5,370 nt of DNA from Betaproteobacteria bacterium (GTDB taxonomy: Bacteria; Pseudomonadota; Gammaproteobacteria; Burkholderiales; Sulfuriferulaceae): positions 1-5,370 of the forward strand of contig DMQT01000227.1 of NCBI GenBank assembly GCA_003455595.1, written 5' to 3'. The notes beneath the pieces were generated by a model. The model saw only the letters and a list, made by a program, of their open reading frames with translations, ran no database searches and was not told where the DNA came from. Of this stretch, positions 1 through 5,370 are shown one piece after another. Numbering within the stretch: the stretch's first letter is position 1; every line of letters begins with the position of its first letter. The translations under genes were made by a program, and so were the position numbers.

Positions 1-320
1 GGGAAACGTACAAATGCCAGTGCGGTGCTCGCCGCTGGTTCGAATGTAATGGCATCTGGCAAGGCCGTCACCAGCGGCAGCCAGATGCAGGCGAACAGCA
101 GCAGCAGCCAGCGCATCGAGGGGTGTTGCCATATGGCGCGGCCGTGCTTGATTGCGAGCGCAATGCCGCCGAATGTCATCAACGCCAGCGGCACCTCAAA
201 GCCCTTGCCCATGGGTGAAGCAAAAATAAAAGCGGCGATCAGCCACCAGCCGTGTTGACGTACGGCGTGCGCAAATGTGCCTGCGGGAGTAGGTAGGGCG
301 ACGGATTTGGTGGCAGTCAT
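1..320 (-). CDS. O-antigen ligase-like membrane protein, N-terminal part (runs off the window)
   Basis: The first 106 codons are open from ATG 320-318 to the window edge with no stop, so the gene is cut by the window and not broken. The visible part has a short, mildly basic cytoplasmic start and three hydrophobic stretches, at about residues 25-37 (WWLIAAFIFASP), 42-57 and 70-87 (MRWLLLLFACIWLPLVTALP), as expected of a polytopic inner-membrane protein. The pattern WLP followed a few residues later by PDA after the third segment resembles O-antigen ligase / Wzy_C family proteins, which join O-antigen to lipid A-core or polymerise glycan at the periplasmic face. The start shares ATGA with the stop of the upstream glycosyltransferase gene, and an AGGGA motif lies 8 bases before it. 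The catalytic periplasmic loop is outside the window, so ligase versus polymerase versus another glycan membrane protein cannot be decided. The family assignment is an inference from the N-terminus and the neighbours. Confidence 0.65.
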   Translation of the reverse strand, partial: MTATKSVALPTPAGTFAHAVRQHGWWLIAAFIFASPMGKGFEVPLALMTFGGIALAIKHGRAIWQHPSMRWLLLLFACIWLPLVTALPDAITFEPAASTALAFVRF

Positions 321-1324
321 GCAGATTTTCCCTGGAGAGTAATGAGTGTGGTAACACGTTGCCTGCAGGCAGTGTATGCAGTTGGCGATAAGCCATCCGC
401 CAGCAGCGTGAGCAGGCGATGGTAATACGTATGTTCGGCCAAGGCACGTTGGCGCGCACGTTCCGCCATGTGGGCAGCGGCTTCAGGCTGCGTCAGCAGC
501 ATATTGATCTGTTGGGCCATTTCGGCGGGCGCGTGGCTTACCTGTATCTCGGTGTCGGGTGTGAAGTGCCGCGCAAGCCCGTTGCGGTAGTCCGCGACTT
601 GCGGAATGCCATAAGCCGCACACTCGAAACTGCGCATATTGGTGCCGTGGCGCACCACTGCGGCGTGCAAGTTGAGCGCGACGCGGTAATGCGCATACAC
701 CTCGCCCATTTTCGCGTTGGGCAGAGCGGGTCGGAATAGGGTGGGATGCTGCCAGAACAGCGCATCACGTAAAAAATAATTGCCGTAAATAATGGGGCGC
801 ACGTTGGCGGCGATGAGGCCGTTGAGCCAGACATCACGTGCGTGGTCTTTATTGCCAACGAAACAGCACCTCGCCTGATTTGTGCTGGATGGTACGGGGC
901 GGTGTATTTTAGGGTGGCAGGCAAACGCCAGTTCACCCCGATAACACGCCGGATCAATTGACTGCAGCAGTTCTTGTTCATAGCCCGTATCCGACAGATA
1001 GATGTGTTCAAACGCAGCGCAATCCCCTTTGGCCAAGGTTGGGGCATCGGTAAGCCAGAGAATGTGCTTGCGGTCAGTGCGTAATTGTCGAAACGCAGAG
1101 ATATGGTTAATGAACAGTGCGTAGTCGTAGTCACTTGCATTGATGCGCGCCACCCGCTCGCGCAGCCATTTACGCTTGTCCACGCGATAGGCCAGATAGT
1201 CAGCAGGGCTGTCAGGATAGGTGCTGATCCAGCGCGCCTGGCCGGGAAACAGGTCTTGCAGCGCATCGAACAGGTAACGCGCCAAGCCGCCTTTCCAGGG
1301 TTTGGCGACGAGCAGAACTTTCAT
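317..1324 (-). CDS. CgeB-type glycosyltransferase (GT-B fold, Glyco_trans_1_2 C-terminal domain)
   Basis: This 335-residue protein is a probable sugar transferase of the CgeB-like group, cytosolic or loosely membrane-bound. The N-terminal half opens with MKVLLVAKPW and has an ILWLTDAP stretch at residues 88-95, similar to the W..D.P strand in CgeB-like proteins. The C-terminal half has the diagnostic features: FVGN followed by R at 155-163, VYAHYRVALNLH at 209-220, and HGTNMRSFECAAYGIPQVAD at 226-245, the nucleotide-sugar-binding region in which an N-x-R-x-FE core is conserved. HTYYHRL at 298-304 matches the usual H-T-Y-x-x-R end of the domain. The gene overlaps its neighbours by ATGA on both sides (start shared with the upstream GT2 stop, stop shared with the downstream membrane-protein start), so it is in the middle of a coupled surface-glycan operon. 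The family is well supported; sugar donor and acceptor cannot be read from the sequence. No signal peptide is seen. Confidence 0.85.
   Translation of the reverse strand: MKVLLVAKPWKGGLARYLFDALQDLFPGQARWISTYPDSPADYLAYRVDKRKWLRERVARINASDYDYALFINHISAFRQLRTDRKHILWLTDAPTLAKGDCAAFEHIYLSDTGYEQELLQSIDPACYRGELAFACHPKIHRPVPSSTNQARCCFVGNKDHARDVWLNGLIAANVRPIIYGNYFLRDALFWQHPTLFRPALPNAKMGEVYAHYRVALNLHAAVVRHGTNMRSFECAAYGIPQVADYRNGLARHFTPDTEIQVSHAPAEMAQQINMLLTQPEAAAHMAERARQRALAEHTYYHRLLTLLADGLSPTAYTACRQRVTTLITLQGKSA
329..333 (-). promoter_or_regulatory. Ribosome binding site of the O-antigen ligase-like gene
   Basis: AGGGA on the minus strand lies 8 bases upstream of ATG 320-318 and inside the 3' end of the preceding glycosyltransferase gene. 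It supports the 320 start, which also overlaps the upstream stop as ATGA. It is the clearest Shine-Dalgarno sequence among the minus-strand genes; the other minus-strand starts have only weak ones and probably rely on translational coupling. Confidence 0.5.
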
Positions 1325-2238
1325 TGAATATGCCTGCCCAGTTTTTCCGCGTAACGCCGATAGTCGCGTGCTTCAGGCGTGCGGAAAGGCGTGGTAAGCA
1401 TGTCCGCTCCTATCGAGAGCAGTAGAGTGGGATCGTTGTTTTTTGCCCAGCGATACAGTCGGTGCAGGTTTTTGCGAAAACTTTCTTTTCGAACATTCGT
1501 GGGGATCAGTTCGCCGTGCATTTCAAGAAACTTGGCAAAAGTGAGCAGCATTGCATGCAGCATTAAATGCTGGTTGCGGCTGGTGTTGAGTGGGTGGTAA
1601 CGATAACCGGCCAGTACTTCGGGTACGCGTGCGATTGCGTGCCTGACGGATAGACGTAGCCAGCAGTCCCAATCTTCCAGTTGCAGTGATTCGTCAAATC
1701 CACCCAGATTTAAAAAGGCATCGCGTTTGAGAGCAATCGTCGGGTTGGTGATTGGGTTATGTAAAAACAGCCACTGATAAGCGGCGTGATCTGGCCCAGG
1801 GGCAGGGCGCTGTTCCTGTATTTTCGGCAGGATGCGACCTGTTTCGTCCAGATAGTTGGCATCTGCATAAACCAGCGCCAGTGAGGGCTCGTTCCATGTT
1901 TGAATGAAATGAGATTGGCGCAAAATTTTGTCAGGGTAGATGACATCGTCCGAGCCCAGCAAGTGCACCCATTCACCGCTACAGACGCCGATTGCTTCGT
2001 TGGACGTCACACTTACGCCCTGGTTAGGACGGCTTCTAAAAATGGTGTTGGCAAACCTGTCGGCGTGTTTTGTCAGGAAATCGTCTATCCGCGTCCGCGT
2101 CTCATCTGTTGACCCATCGTCGATAACCACCAGTTCGATATTCGGGTAAGTCTGCTTATAGACAGATGTCAGGCAAGCTTCGATGTAATGCGCATGGTTA
2201 TAAGCCGGAATGGCGACGCTGACCAGCGGGTGCTTCAT
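1321..2238 (-). CDS. Family 2 glycosyltransferase (GT-A fold)
   Basis: This 305-residue protein is a cytosolic inverting GT2 transferase that should add a sugar from a nucleotide-sugar donor to a growing surface glycan. The N-terminus VSVAIPAYNHAHYIEACLTS (residues 6-25) is the standard GT-A opening. VVIDDGSTDE at 37-46 binds the nucleotide, GSDD at 95-98 occupies the DXD metal-binding position, and a Pro-rich NPITNPTIALKRDAF stretch at 161-175 followed by GGFDESLQLEDWD (179-191) supplies the ED motif in which D189 is the expected catalytic base. The C-terminal 100 residues are helical and basic and may help membrane or acceptor binding, but contain no clear transmembrane helix. All expected motifs are present, so the enzyme should be active. 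The start overlaps the methyltransferase stop as ATGA and the stop overlaps the next gene's start as ATGA. Specificity is unknown. Its base composition is lower in GC than that of thiO and most of the GT4 gene. Confidence 0.92.
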   Translation of the reverse strand: MKHPLVSVAIPAYNHAHYIEACLTSVYKQTYPNIELVVIDDGSTDETRTRIDDFLTKHADRFANTIFRSRPNQGVSVTSNEAIGVCSGEWVHLLGSDDVIYPDKILRQSHFIQTWNEPSLALVYADANYLDETGRILPKIQEQRPAPGPDHAAYQWLFLHNPITNPTIALKRDAFLNLGGFDESLQLEDWDCWLRLSVRHAIARVPEVLAGYRYHPLNTSRNQHLMLHAMLLTFAKFLEMHGELIPTNVRKESFRKNLHRLYRWAKNNDPTLLLSIGADMLTTPFRTPEARDYRRYAEKLGRHIQ

Positions 2239-2863
2239 TTATGGGCGAGCACGAAATACTGTACGGTGATGAATTCTTCCAGCAGTCTGTAGGGATACCA
2301 CCATTTGAGATATTTCTGTTTGATGTTGGGATGTACTCGGTCTACCGTCCAGCCCGTGTCAGATAAGAGTGCAAGCAGGCTCGACCGGGTAAAAAAGTGG
2401 AGATGCGTCCGATCCATCACGCCCGCATCCTGATACTGGAAGCGCCCCTGAAATAACAGCGGAAAGATGACGTTTTTTTCGCGCACATTCGGTACGCTCA
2501 CAGCGACTTGCGTACCGGGGCGACAGTTTTCGCATATGTCCCGTAGCACTTTCCAAGGATCAACCAAGTGCTCGAGCGAATCGGCCATGATGACCAGATC
2601 GTAGGCATGTAGCGGTGTATTGGGTAGCAAATCTTCCCGCTGCCTATCCAGACCGTGCGCAGGCGAGGCGCTGCCTTCGCTGCGGCGCTAGGGTTGATTT
2701 CAATGCCGTCAACGGTTTTGGCCAGTCCCGATTCAAGCAGTTGGCTGCCGAGTGAGCCTGCAGCGCAACCGATGTCGAGAACCGTGTCGAATTTTCCTGT
2801 CGCACTCAAAAACTGCGCGAAATCATCGCGGTCTGCCGTGAAGTATGTATTGGGTTGCGTCAT
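2235..2863 (-). pseudogene. Class I SAM-dependent methyltransferase, broken by a one-base frameshift
   Basis: Two overlapping frames together encode one methyltransferase of the Methyltransf_23/11 kind. The first frame, from ATG 2863, gives SAM motif I VLDIGCAAGSLGSQLL (residues 28-43) and the acidic ribose-binding strand GIEINPSAA (53-61), then loses homology after about residue 76 and stops at 2498. The second frame continues the fold with YDLVIMADSLEHLVDPW (restored residues 88-104) and a C-terminal part (VMDRTHLHFFT, then WWYPYRL) typical of this family, ending at TGA 2237-2235. One extra G in the GGG run at 2636-2638 would join them as G-S-G-E-D-L-L and give a normal 209-residue enzyme. 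No classical slippery heptamer is visible. The rest of both halves is intact, which fits a very recent mutation or a sequencing error in a G run. Its start lies 2 bases after the GT4 stop and its end overlaps the GT2 start. If functional, it could methylate a sugar or other group in the glycan pathway; the target is unknown. Confidence 0.8.
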
Positions 2864-2865
2864 GT

Positions 2866-4008
2866 TTACGTTGAAGCAGAAATTTGATGTGTCAGTTCGA
2901 GATAAAGTGCCATGGTTTTTTCCAGCATCGCCGCCAAAGGGTAAGCGCCAGAATCTTCAACCACAACCGGCTGCTCCAATAATCCAGTAACGCGTTCAAT
3001 CAGCGCGTCCATATTTCCCAGTTCAACCAGCCCGGCAGGATAGGCTGTTGCGAGTATCTCCCCTACGCCGCCGTGATTATACCCGACCACCGGCGTGCCC
3101 AGCCGCAGCGCCTCCAGCACGGTGCGACCGAATGATTCGGGCTTGGACGACAGTGACAGCACCATGTCGGATACCGCAAACACCTCTCGCATGTCGCTGC
3201 GATGGCCGGTGAAGGTGATGTCGTCAGCCAAGCCTTGTGCCGCCACCGCTGCGTGCAGTTCCCGCGCATAGGCGAGGCGCTTGGGGTCTTCACCACCGAC
3301 GATCAGGCCGTGCACCGGCTGGCCGCGCTGCTTGAGCCGGGCAATGAGGGTAATGAAATCGGCGTGGCCTTTGAGGCGGGTCAGGCGACCGGGCAGGGTG
3401 AGGATTCGCTTGCCCGCCAGTTGCGGGTATTGCGCGCGCCATGCAGCCAGCCAGTCCGGTGCGGGCTGGTAGCCGTAGGGGAATTCCGCTGCATCAACGC
3501 CCCGGTAAATCACCTTGATGCGGCTGGCGTCGGTGCCGGGGTAGTTGCTGAGGATATAGTCGCGGATGGTATTGGAGACGGCGATGATGCGTTCGCCTTT
3601 GAGCATGACTTTACTGTAGCGGTTGACCGAATACAGCCCGTGTACCGTGGTCACCAGCCATGGCCGCGTGGCCGGATCCATGCCGCGCCAGGCCAGATAG
3701 GCCACCCATGCGGGCATGCGCGAGCGCACATGCAGGATGTCTACTTTATGTTCGATGAGAAAACGCCGCAGGCGCGGCACCAGCCGCAGTGTGAACAGCG
3801 ATTTTTTGCCCACTGGCCAAGTGAAATGCGTCGAGCCTTCCCCCTCAAGTTGCGCCACCATTCGCCCGCCTGCCGACATCACCAGCGAGCGATGCCCGTG
3901 CTGTACCAGATGACGCGCCACCTCCAGCGTGCCGCGCTCCACGCCGCCGCTTTGCAGGGCGGGGAGGATTTGCAGCACGGTGAAGGGGCGAGCGTTCAGG
4001 GCATCCAT
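2866..4008 (-). CDS. Family 4 glycosyltransferase (GT-B fold)
   Basis: This 380-residue protein is a retaining GT4 glycosyltransferase of the lipopolysaccharide-core or O-antigen type, of normal full length. The N-terminal domain carries SGGVERGTLEVARHL (20-34), the glycine-rich acceptor-side loop, followed by DILHVRSRMPAW (90-101), TVHGLYS (121-127) and IIAVSNTIRDY (141-151). The C-terminal Rossmann domain has LPGRLTRLKGHADFI (205-219), the R/K pair that binds donor phosphates, then FTGHRSDMREVFAVSD (266-281) and KPESFGRTVLEALRLGTPVV (289-308), an intact E-x7-E motif with E291 and E299. HGGVGEI (312-318) follows as in other members. The ATG at 4008 overlaps the end of thiO by 13 bases, with no strong ribosome binding site, which suggests coupled translation. 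The final ~45 codons are noticeably AT-richer than the rest of the gene. Donor and acceptor cannot be assigned. Confidence 0.92.
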   Translation of the reverse strand: MDALNARPFTVLQILPALQSGGVERGTLEVARHLVQHGHRSLVMSAGGRMVAQLEGEGSTHFTWPVGKKSLFTLRLVPRLRRFLIEHKVDILHVRSRMPAWVAYLAWRGMDPATRPWLVTTVHGLYSVNRYSKVMLKGERIIAVSNTIRDYILSNYPGTDASRIKVIYRGVDAAEFPYGYQPAPDWLAAWRAQYPQLAGKRILTLPGRLTRLKGHADFITLIARLKQRGQPVHGLIVGGEDPKRLAYARELHAAVAAQGLADDITFTGHRSDMREVFAVSDMVLSLSSKPESFGRTVLEALRLGTPVVGYNHGGVGEILATAYPAGLVELGNMDALIERVTGLLEQPVVVEDSGAYPLAAMLEKTMALYLELTHQISAST

Positions 4009-5033
4009 TGATAGTTCATCACGTTAAGCGTCGTGGGGCGGTCTGCAATCAAGTCTGCCAACAGCCGCGCGCTGGCTGGTGCCATGGTCACGCCATAACG
4101 AAAATGGCCGGTATTGGCATAGAGATTTTCGATTAGCGGGTGGCGTGCGATGGTGGGGATGTTGTCCACCGAACCGGGGCGCAGGCCGCTCCAATGCATG
4201 ATTACAGGCGTGTTTTGCAGCGCGGGCAATAGCGCAAGCGCGGCAGAGTACAGCATGGCGTGGGCGGCGGCGGTGGTGGATTTGTCAAAGCCGACGTCTT
4301 CCACCGTGCTGCCCACCAGAATATGCCCGTCACGGCGCGGGATGAGGTAAATGCCTTGCTGCAGTATCACGTGTGACAATAATCCCGGCTCGGCGCGGAA
4401 CAACAGCATCTGTCCGCGCATCGGCTTGATCGGCCAGTGCGGCGCAAGTTCGCCCAGTACGGTTTGGCTCCAGGCACCAGCCGTCACGATGTAAGTTGCC
4501 GCCCTGATGCGTCCATGCGTGGTGTCAACCGCGCTCAAGTGTGATCCGGTACGTGTTACGGCGGTGATCTCTATTCCTTCCAGCAAGCGAATTCCCCGCG
4601 CCAGCACTGCCGCTCGCAACGCCTTGATGATGCGCGGATTACGCACCTGCGCCACCTCCGGCAGCCACAAGGCGTTGTCATCCTGCACCAGCGGCCAGCC
4701 GTGTTGTGCGCACCAGTTGTGCGCCGCGTCGGCGTCAAACGGCGGCAACACCCGCATCCCGCAACGCCAGTATTCCGGGTCGATGCCGGTGGCGGACTGC
4801 AAATCCGCCACCCAGTCCGGGTACAGCGCATTGCCTAAATGGCACAGCTGGTTGACCGGCGCAGCGTAATTCCACGGCAATAAAGGCGACAAAATCCCGC
4901 CGCCCGCCCACGATGATTCCCCGCCCGCCACGCCACGCTCGACCACCGTCACGCATGCGCCGTCGCGTGCCAGTTCGAGCGCGGTGGACAAGCCGATAAT
5001 GCCGCCGCCGAGGATGAGGAAATCAGGATTCAA
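3996..5033 (-). CDS. thiO: Glycine oxidase ThiO (FAD-dependent DAO family)
   Basis: This 345-residue flavoenzyme matches ThiO, which oxidises glycine to iminoacetate (dehydroglycine) with oxygen, giving the nitrogen-carbon unit of the thiamin thiazole ring. The N-terminal Rossmann motif GGGIIGLSTALELA (9-22) and VVERG (30-34) bind FAD; GESSWAGGGILSP (38-50) is the conserved flavin loop. PMRGQML (204-210), IPRRDGHILVGSTVEDVGFD (231-250), WSGLRPGSVDNIPTI (281-295) and TGHFRYGVTMAPASARL (308-324) are family signatures; R312 in GHFR is the expected substrate-carboxylate arginine. The fourth position is Y where many ThiO proteins have N (GHFRNG). The start is TTG 5033-5031: an in-frame TAG lies three codons upstream, no ATG precedes the FAD motif, and the resulting MNPDFLILGGG is normal for the family. 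The gene is first in the operon and overlaps the GT4 gene by 13 bases. A related glycine/D-amino-acid oxidase is the only serious alternative. Confidence 0.88.
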   Translation of the reverse strand: MNPDFLILGGGIIGLSTALELARDGACVTVVERGVAGGESSWAGGGILSPLLPWNYAAPVNQLCHLGNALYPDWVADLQSATGIDPEYWRCGMRVLPPFDADAAHNWCAQHGWPLVQDDNALWLPEVAQVRNPRIIKALRAAVLARGIRLLEGIEITAVTRTGSHLSAVDTTHGRIRAATYIVTAGAWSQTVLGELAPHWPIKPMRGQMLLFRAEPGLLSHVILQQGIYLIPRRDGHILVGSTVEDVGFDKSTTAAAHAMLYSAALALLPALQNTPVIMHWSGLRPGSVDNIPTIARHPLIENLYANTGHFRYGVTMAPASARLLADLIADRPTTLNVMNYQWMP

Positions 5034-5061
5034 GGTGAACTAATGAAGGTTTGAGGCTCAA

Positions 5062-5107
5062 GACCAGCCGTTTTTGGCCGTTCATTCTAACAAACCTGCC
5101 GCTGGTC
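5062..5107. repeat. Seven-base inverted repeat around the putative thiO promoter
   Basis: GACCAGC (5062-5068) and its exact complement GCTGGTC (5101-5107) are separated by 32 bases; a further mismatch then one more matching pair extends the inner side. The arms lie either side of the candidate TAGAAT box. This could be a dimeric regulator site or chance; the arms are too short and far apart for a convincing hairpin terminator, and there is no gene end nearby. Confidence 0.25.
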
Positions 5108-5157
5108 GGGTGAAGCTGGCGGCTTGCAATAAGAGTGGCTACCTTACAGGCTGGGTC

Positions 5158-5162
5158 AGGAG
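5158..5162 (+). promoter_or_regulatory. Ribosome binding site of the pilin-like gene
   Basis: AGGAG lies 11 bases upstream of ATG 5174-5176, a slightly long spacing, in an AT-rich leader (TTAATTAATA). It supports this ATG, which also places the prepilin cleavage site at the expected distance from the N-terminus. Confidence 0.65.
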
Positions 5163-5173
5163 ATTAATTAATA

Positions 5174-5370
5174 ATGAACAAAGCACACGGATTTACGCTG
5201 ATTGAATTGCTCGTCACCATTGCGATTGGGGCAGTTCTGCTGATGGTTGCCGTCCCGAATTACATTACTTTTGTGCTCAATGGTCGCATGGCCGCGCAAA
5301 GCAACGATTTCCTGTCGGCATTGCAGCTGGCGCGCAGCGAGGCAGTCAAGCGCGGCTCTACCGTAAGCGT
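5174..5370 (+). CDS. GspH/FimT family type IV minor pilin, N-terminal part (runs off the window)
   Basis: Sixty-five codons are visible before the window ends. The protein begins with a short basic leader MNKAHG and then FTLIELLVTIAIGAVLLMVA, the class III (prepilin) signal. Prepilin peptidase PilD would cut after G6, leaving an N-terminal phenylalanine for methylation, and the glutamate at mature position 5 is present, as needed for assembly into a pilus or pseudopilus. The hydrophobic helix is followed by PNYITFVLNGRMAAQSNDF and then LSALQLARSEAVKRGSTV, the stretch typical of FimT/FimU and GspH minor pilins. Such genes usually start clusters with pilV, pilW, pilX and pilE, which would lie beyond the right edge. 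A type II secretion pseudopilin H is the alternative. The gene is transcribed away from the glycan operon and is probably functionally separate from it. Confidence 0.88.
   Translation, partial: MNKAHGFTLIELLVTIAIGAVLLMVAVPNYITFVLNGRMAAQSNDFLSALQLARSEAVKRGSTVS

Larger units (their letters stand above)
5034..5173. promoter_or_regulatory. Divergent intergenic region between thiO operon and pilin-like gene
   Basis: These 140 bases separate two divergent transcription units and must contain both sets of start signals. On the minus strand TAGAAT (complement of 5084-5089) is a fair sigma70 -10 box about 50 bases before the thiO start, but the best -35 candidate, TTCACC (complement of 5109-5114), is weak and 19 bases away. 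On the plus strand TTGCAA at 5124-5129 could be a -35 box, with no well-spaced -10. I checked for a sigma54 GG-N10-GC pattern and did not find one. An inverted repeat, GACCAGC at 5062-5068 and GCTGGTC at 5101-5107, flanks the minus-strand -10 candidate with a 32-base spacer. No small gene is apparent. Confidence 0.4.

Noticed and set aside
538..1266. Minus-strand open frame of 242 codons in another frame of the CgeB-type gene
   Set aside because: It is an out-of-frame shadow; its translation is low-complexity in character (many S, T, C, R) and shows no domain, whereas the 317-1324 frame has clear glycosyltransferase motifs.
2235..2630. Second methyltransferase half as an independent gene starting at TTG 2630
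   Set aside because: It lacks the SAM-binding motif I and begins in the middle of the fold; together with the first half it makes one normal-length enzyme.
2630..2645. Programmed -1 ribosomal frameshift in the methyltransferase
   Set aside because: The join needs a -1 shift around AGC GGG AAG. No X-XXY-YYZ heptamer is present in the correct phase, and slipping GGG back by one would pair with CGG. A lost G is the simpler explanation.
3202..4011. Long plus-strand open frame of 269 codons opposite the GT4 gene
   Set aside because: It lies entirely antisense to a glycosyltransferase with all family motifs, in the high-GC part of the window where stop codons are rare. Its translation is rich in H, R, A and G with no recognisable motif.
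5067..5082. Direct repeat GCCGTT at 5067 and 5077
   Set aside because: Two six-base copies ten bases apart are easily expected by chance, and no third copy is seen.
5065..5083. GCCGTTTTTGGC element as a rho-independent terminator
   Set aside because: The stem would be only three or four pairs, the T run is in the loop, and no gene ends here; both neighbours start on either side.

Overview
The window is a piece of a proteobacterial chromosome, most likely from a betaproteobacterium (inferred from the divergent thiO and fimT-like genes, the style of the surface-glycan proteins and the moderate to high GC content; no marker gene fixes the taxon). It carries a compact cell-surface glycan locus on the minus strand and the first part of a type IV pilin-like gene on the plus strand. 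I see no mobile element, CRISPR array, tRNA or rRNA.

In the direction of minus-strand transcription, from high to low coordinates, the order is: a glycine oxidase (thiO-like, 5033-3996); a GT4-family glycosyltransferase (4008-2866); a SAM-dependent methyltransferase whose frame is broken by one base (2863-2235); a GT-A fold family 2 glycosyltransferase (2238-1321); a CgeB-type GT-B glycosyltransferase (1324-317); and the N-terminal third or so of a multi-spanning membrane protein resembling O-antigen ligases (320 to beyond position 1). All junctions overlap or are 2 bases apart (13-base overlap, 2-base gap, then three 4-base ATGA overlaps), so this reads as one translationally coupled operon. 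The likely joint job is to build and decorate a lipopolysaccharide outer core, O-antigen or related surface glycan: three glycosyltransferases add sugars, the methyltransferase may modify a sugar or terminate a chain, and the membrane protein would ligate or polymerise the product. ThiO, a thiamin-thiazole enzyme, does not belong to this pathway and seems to share only transcription and translation.

Positions 5034-5173 form a 140-base divergent intergenic region that must hold the start signals for both directions. From 5174 to the window edge runs the start of a GspH/FimT-type minor pilin with a textbook prepilin signal, probably the first gene of a minor pilin cluster outside the window.

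The points most worth a second look are the one-base frameshift in the methyltransferase, a sharp drop in GC content inside the 3' end of the GT4 gene that suggests the glycan genes beyond it were acquired or exchanged separately, and the coupling of thiO to a glycan operon. I did not find a convincing previously undescribed system here.
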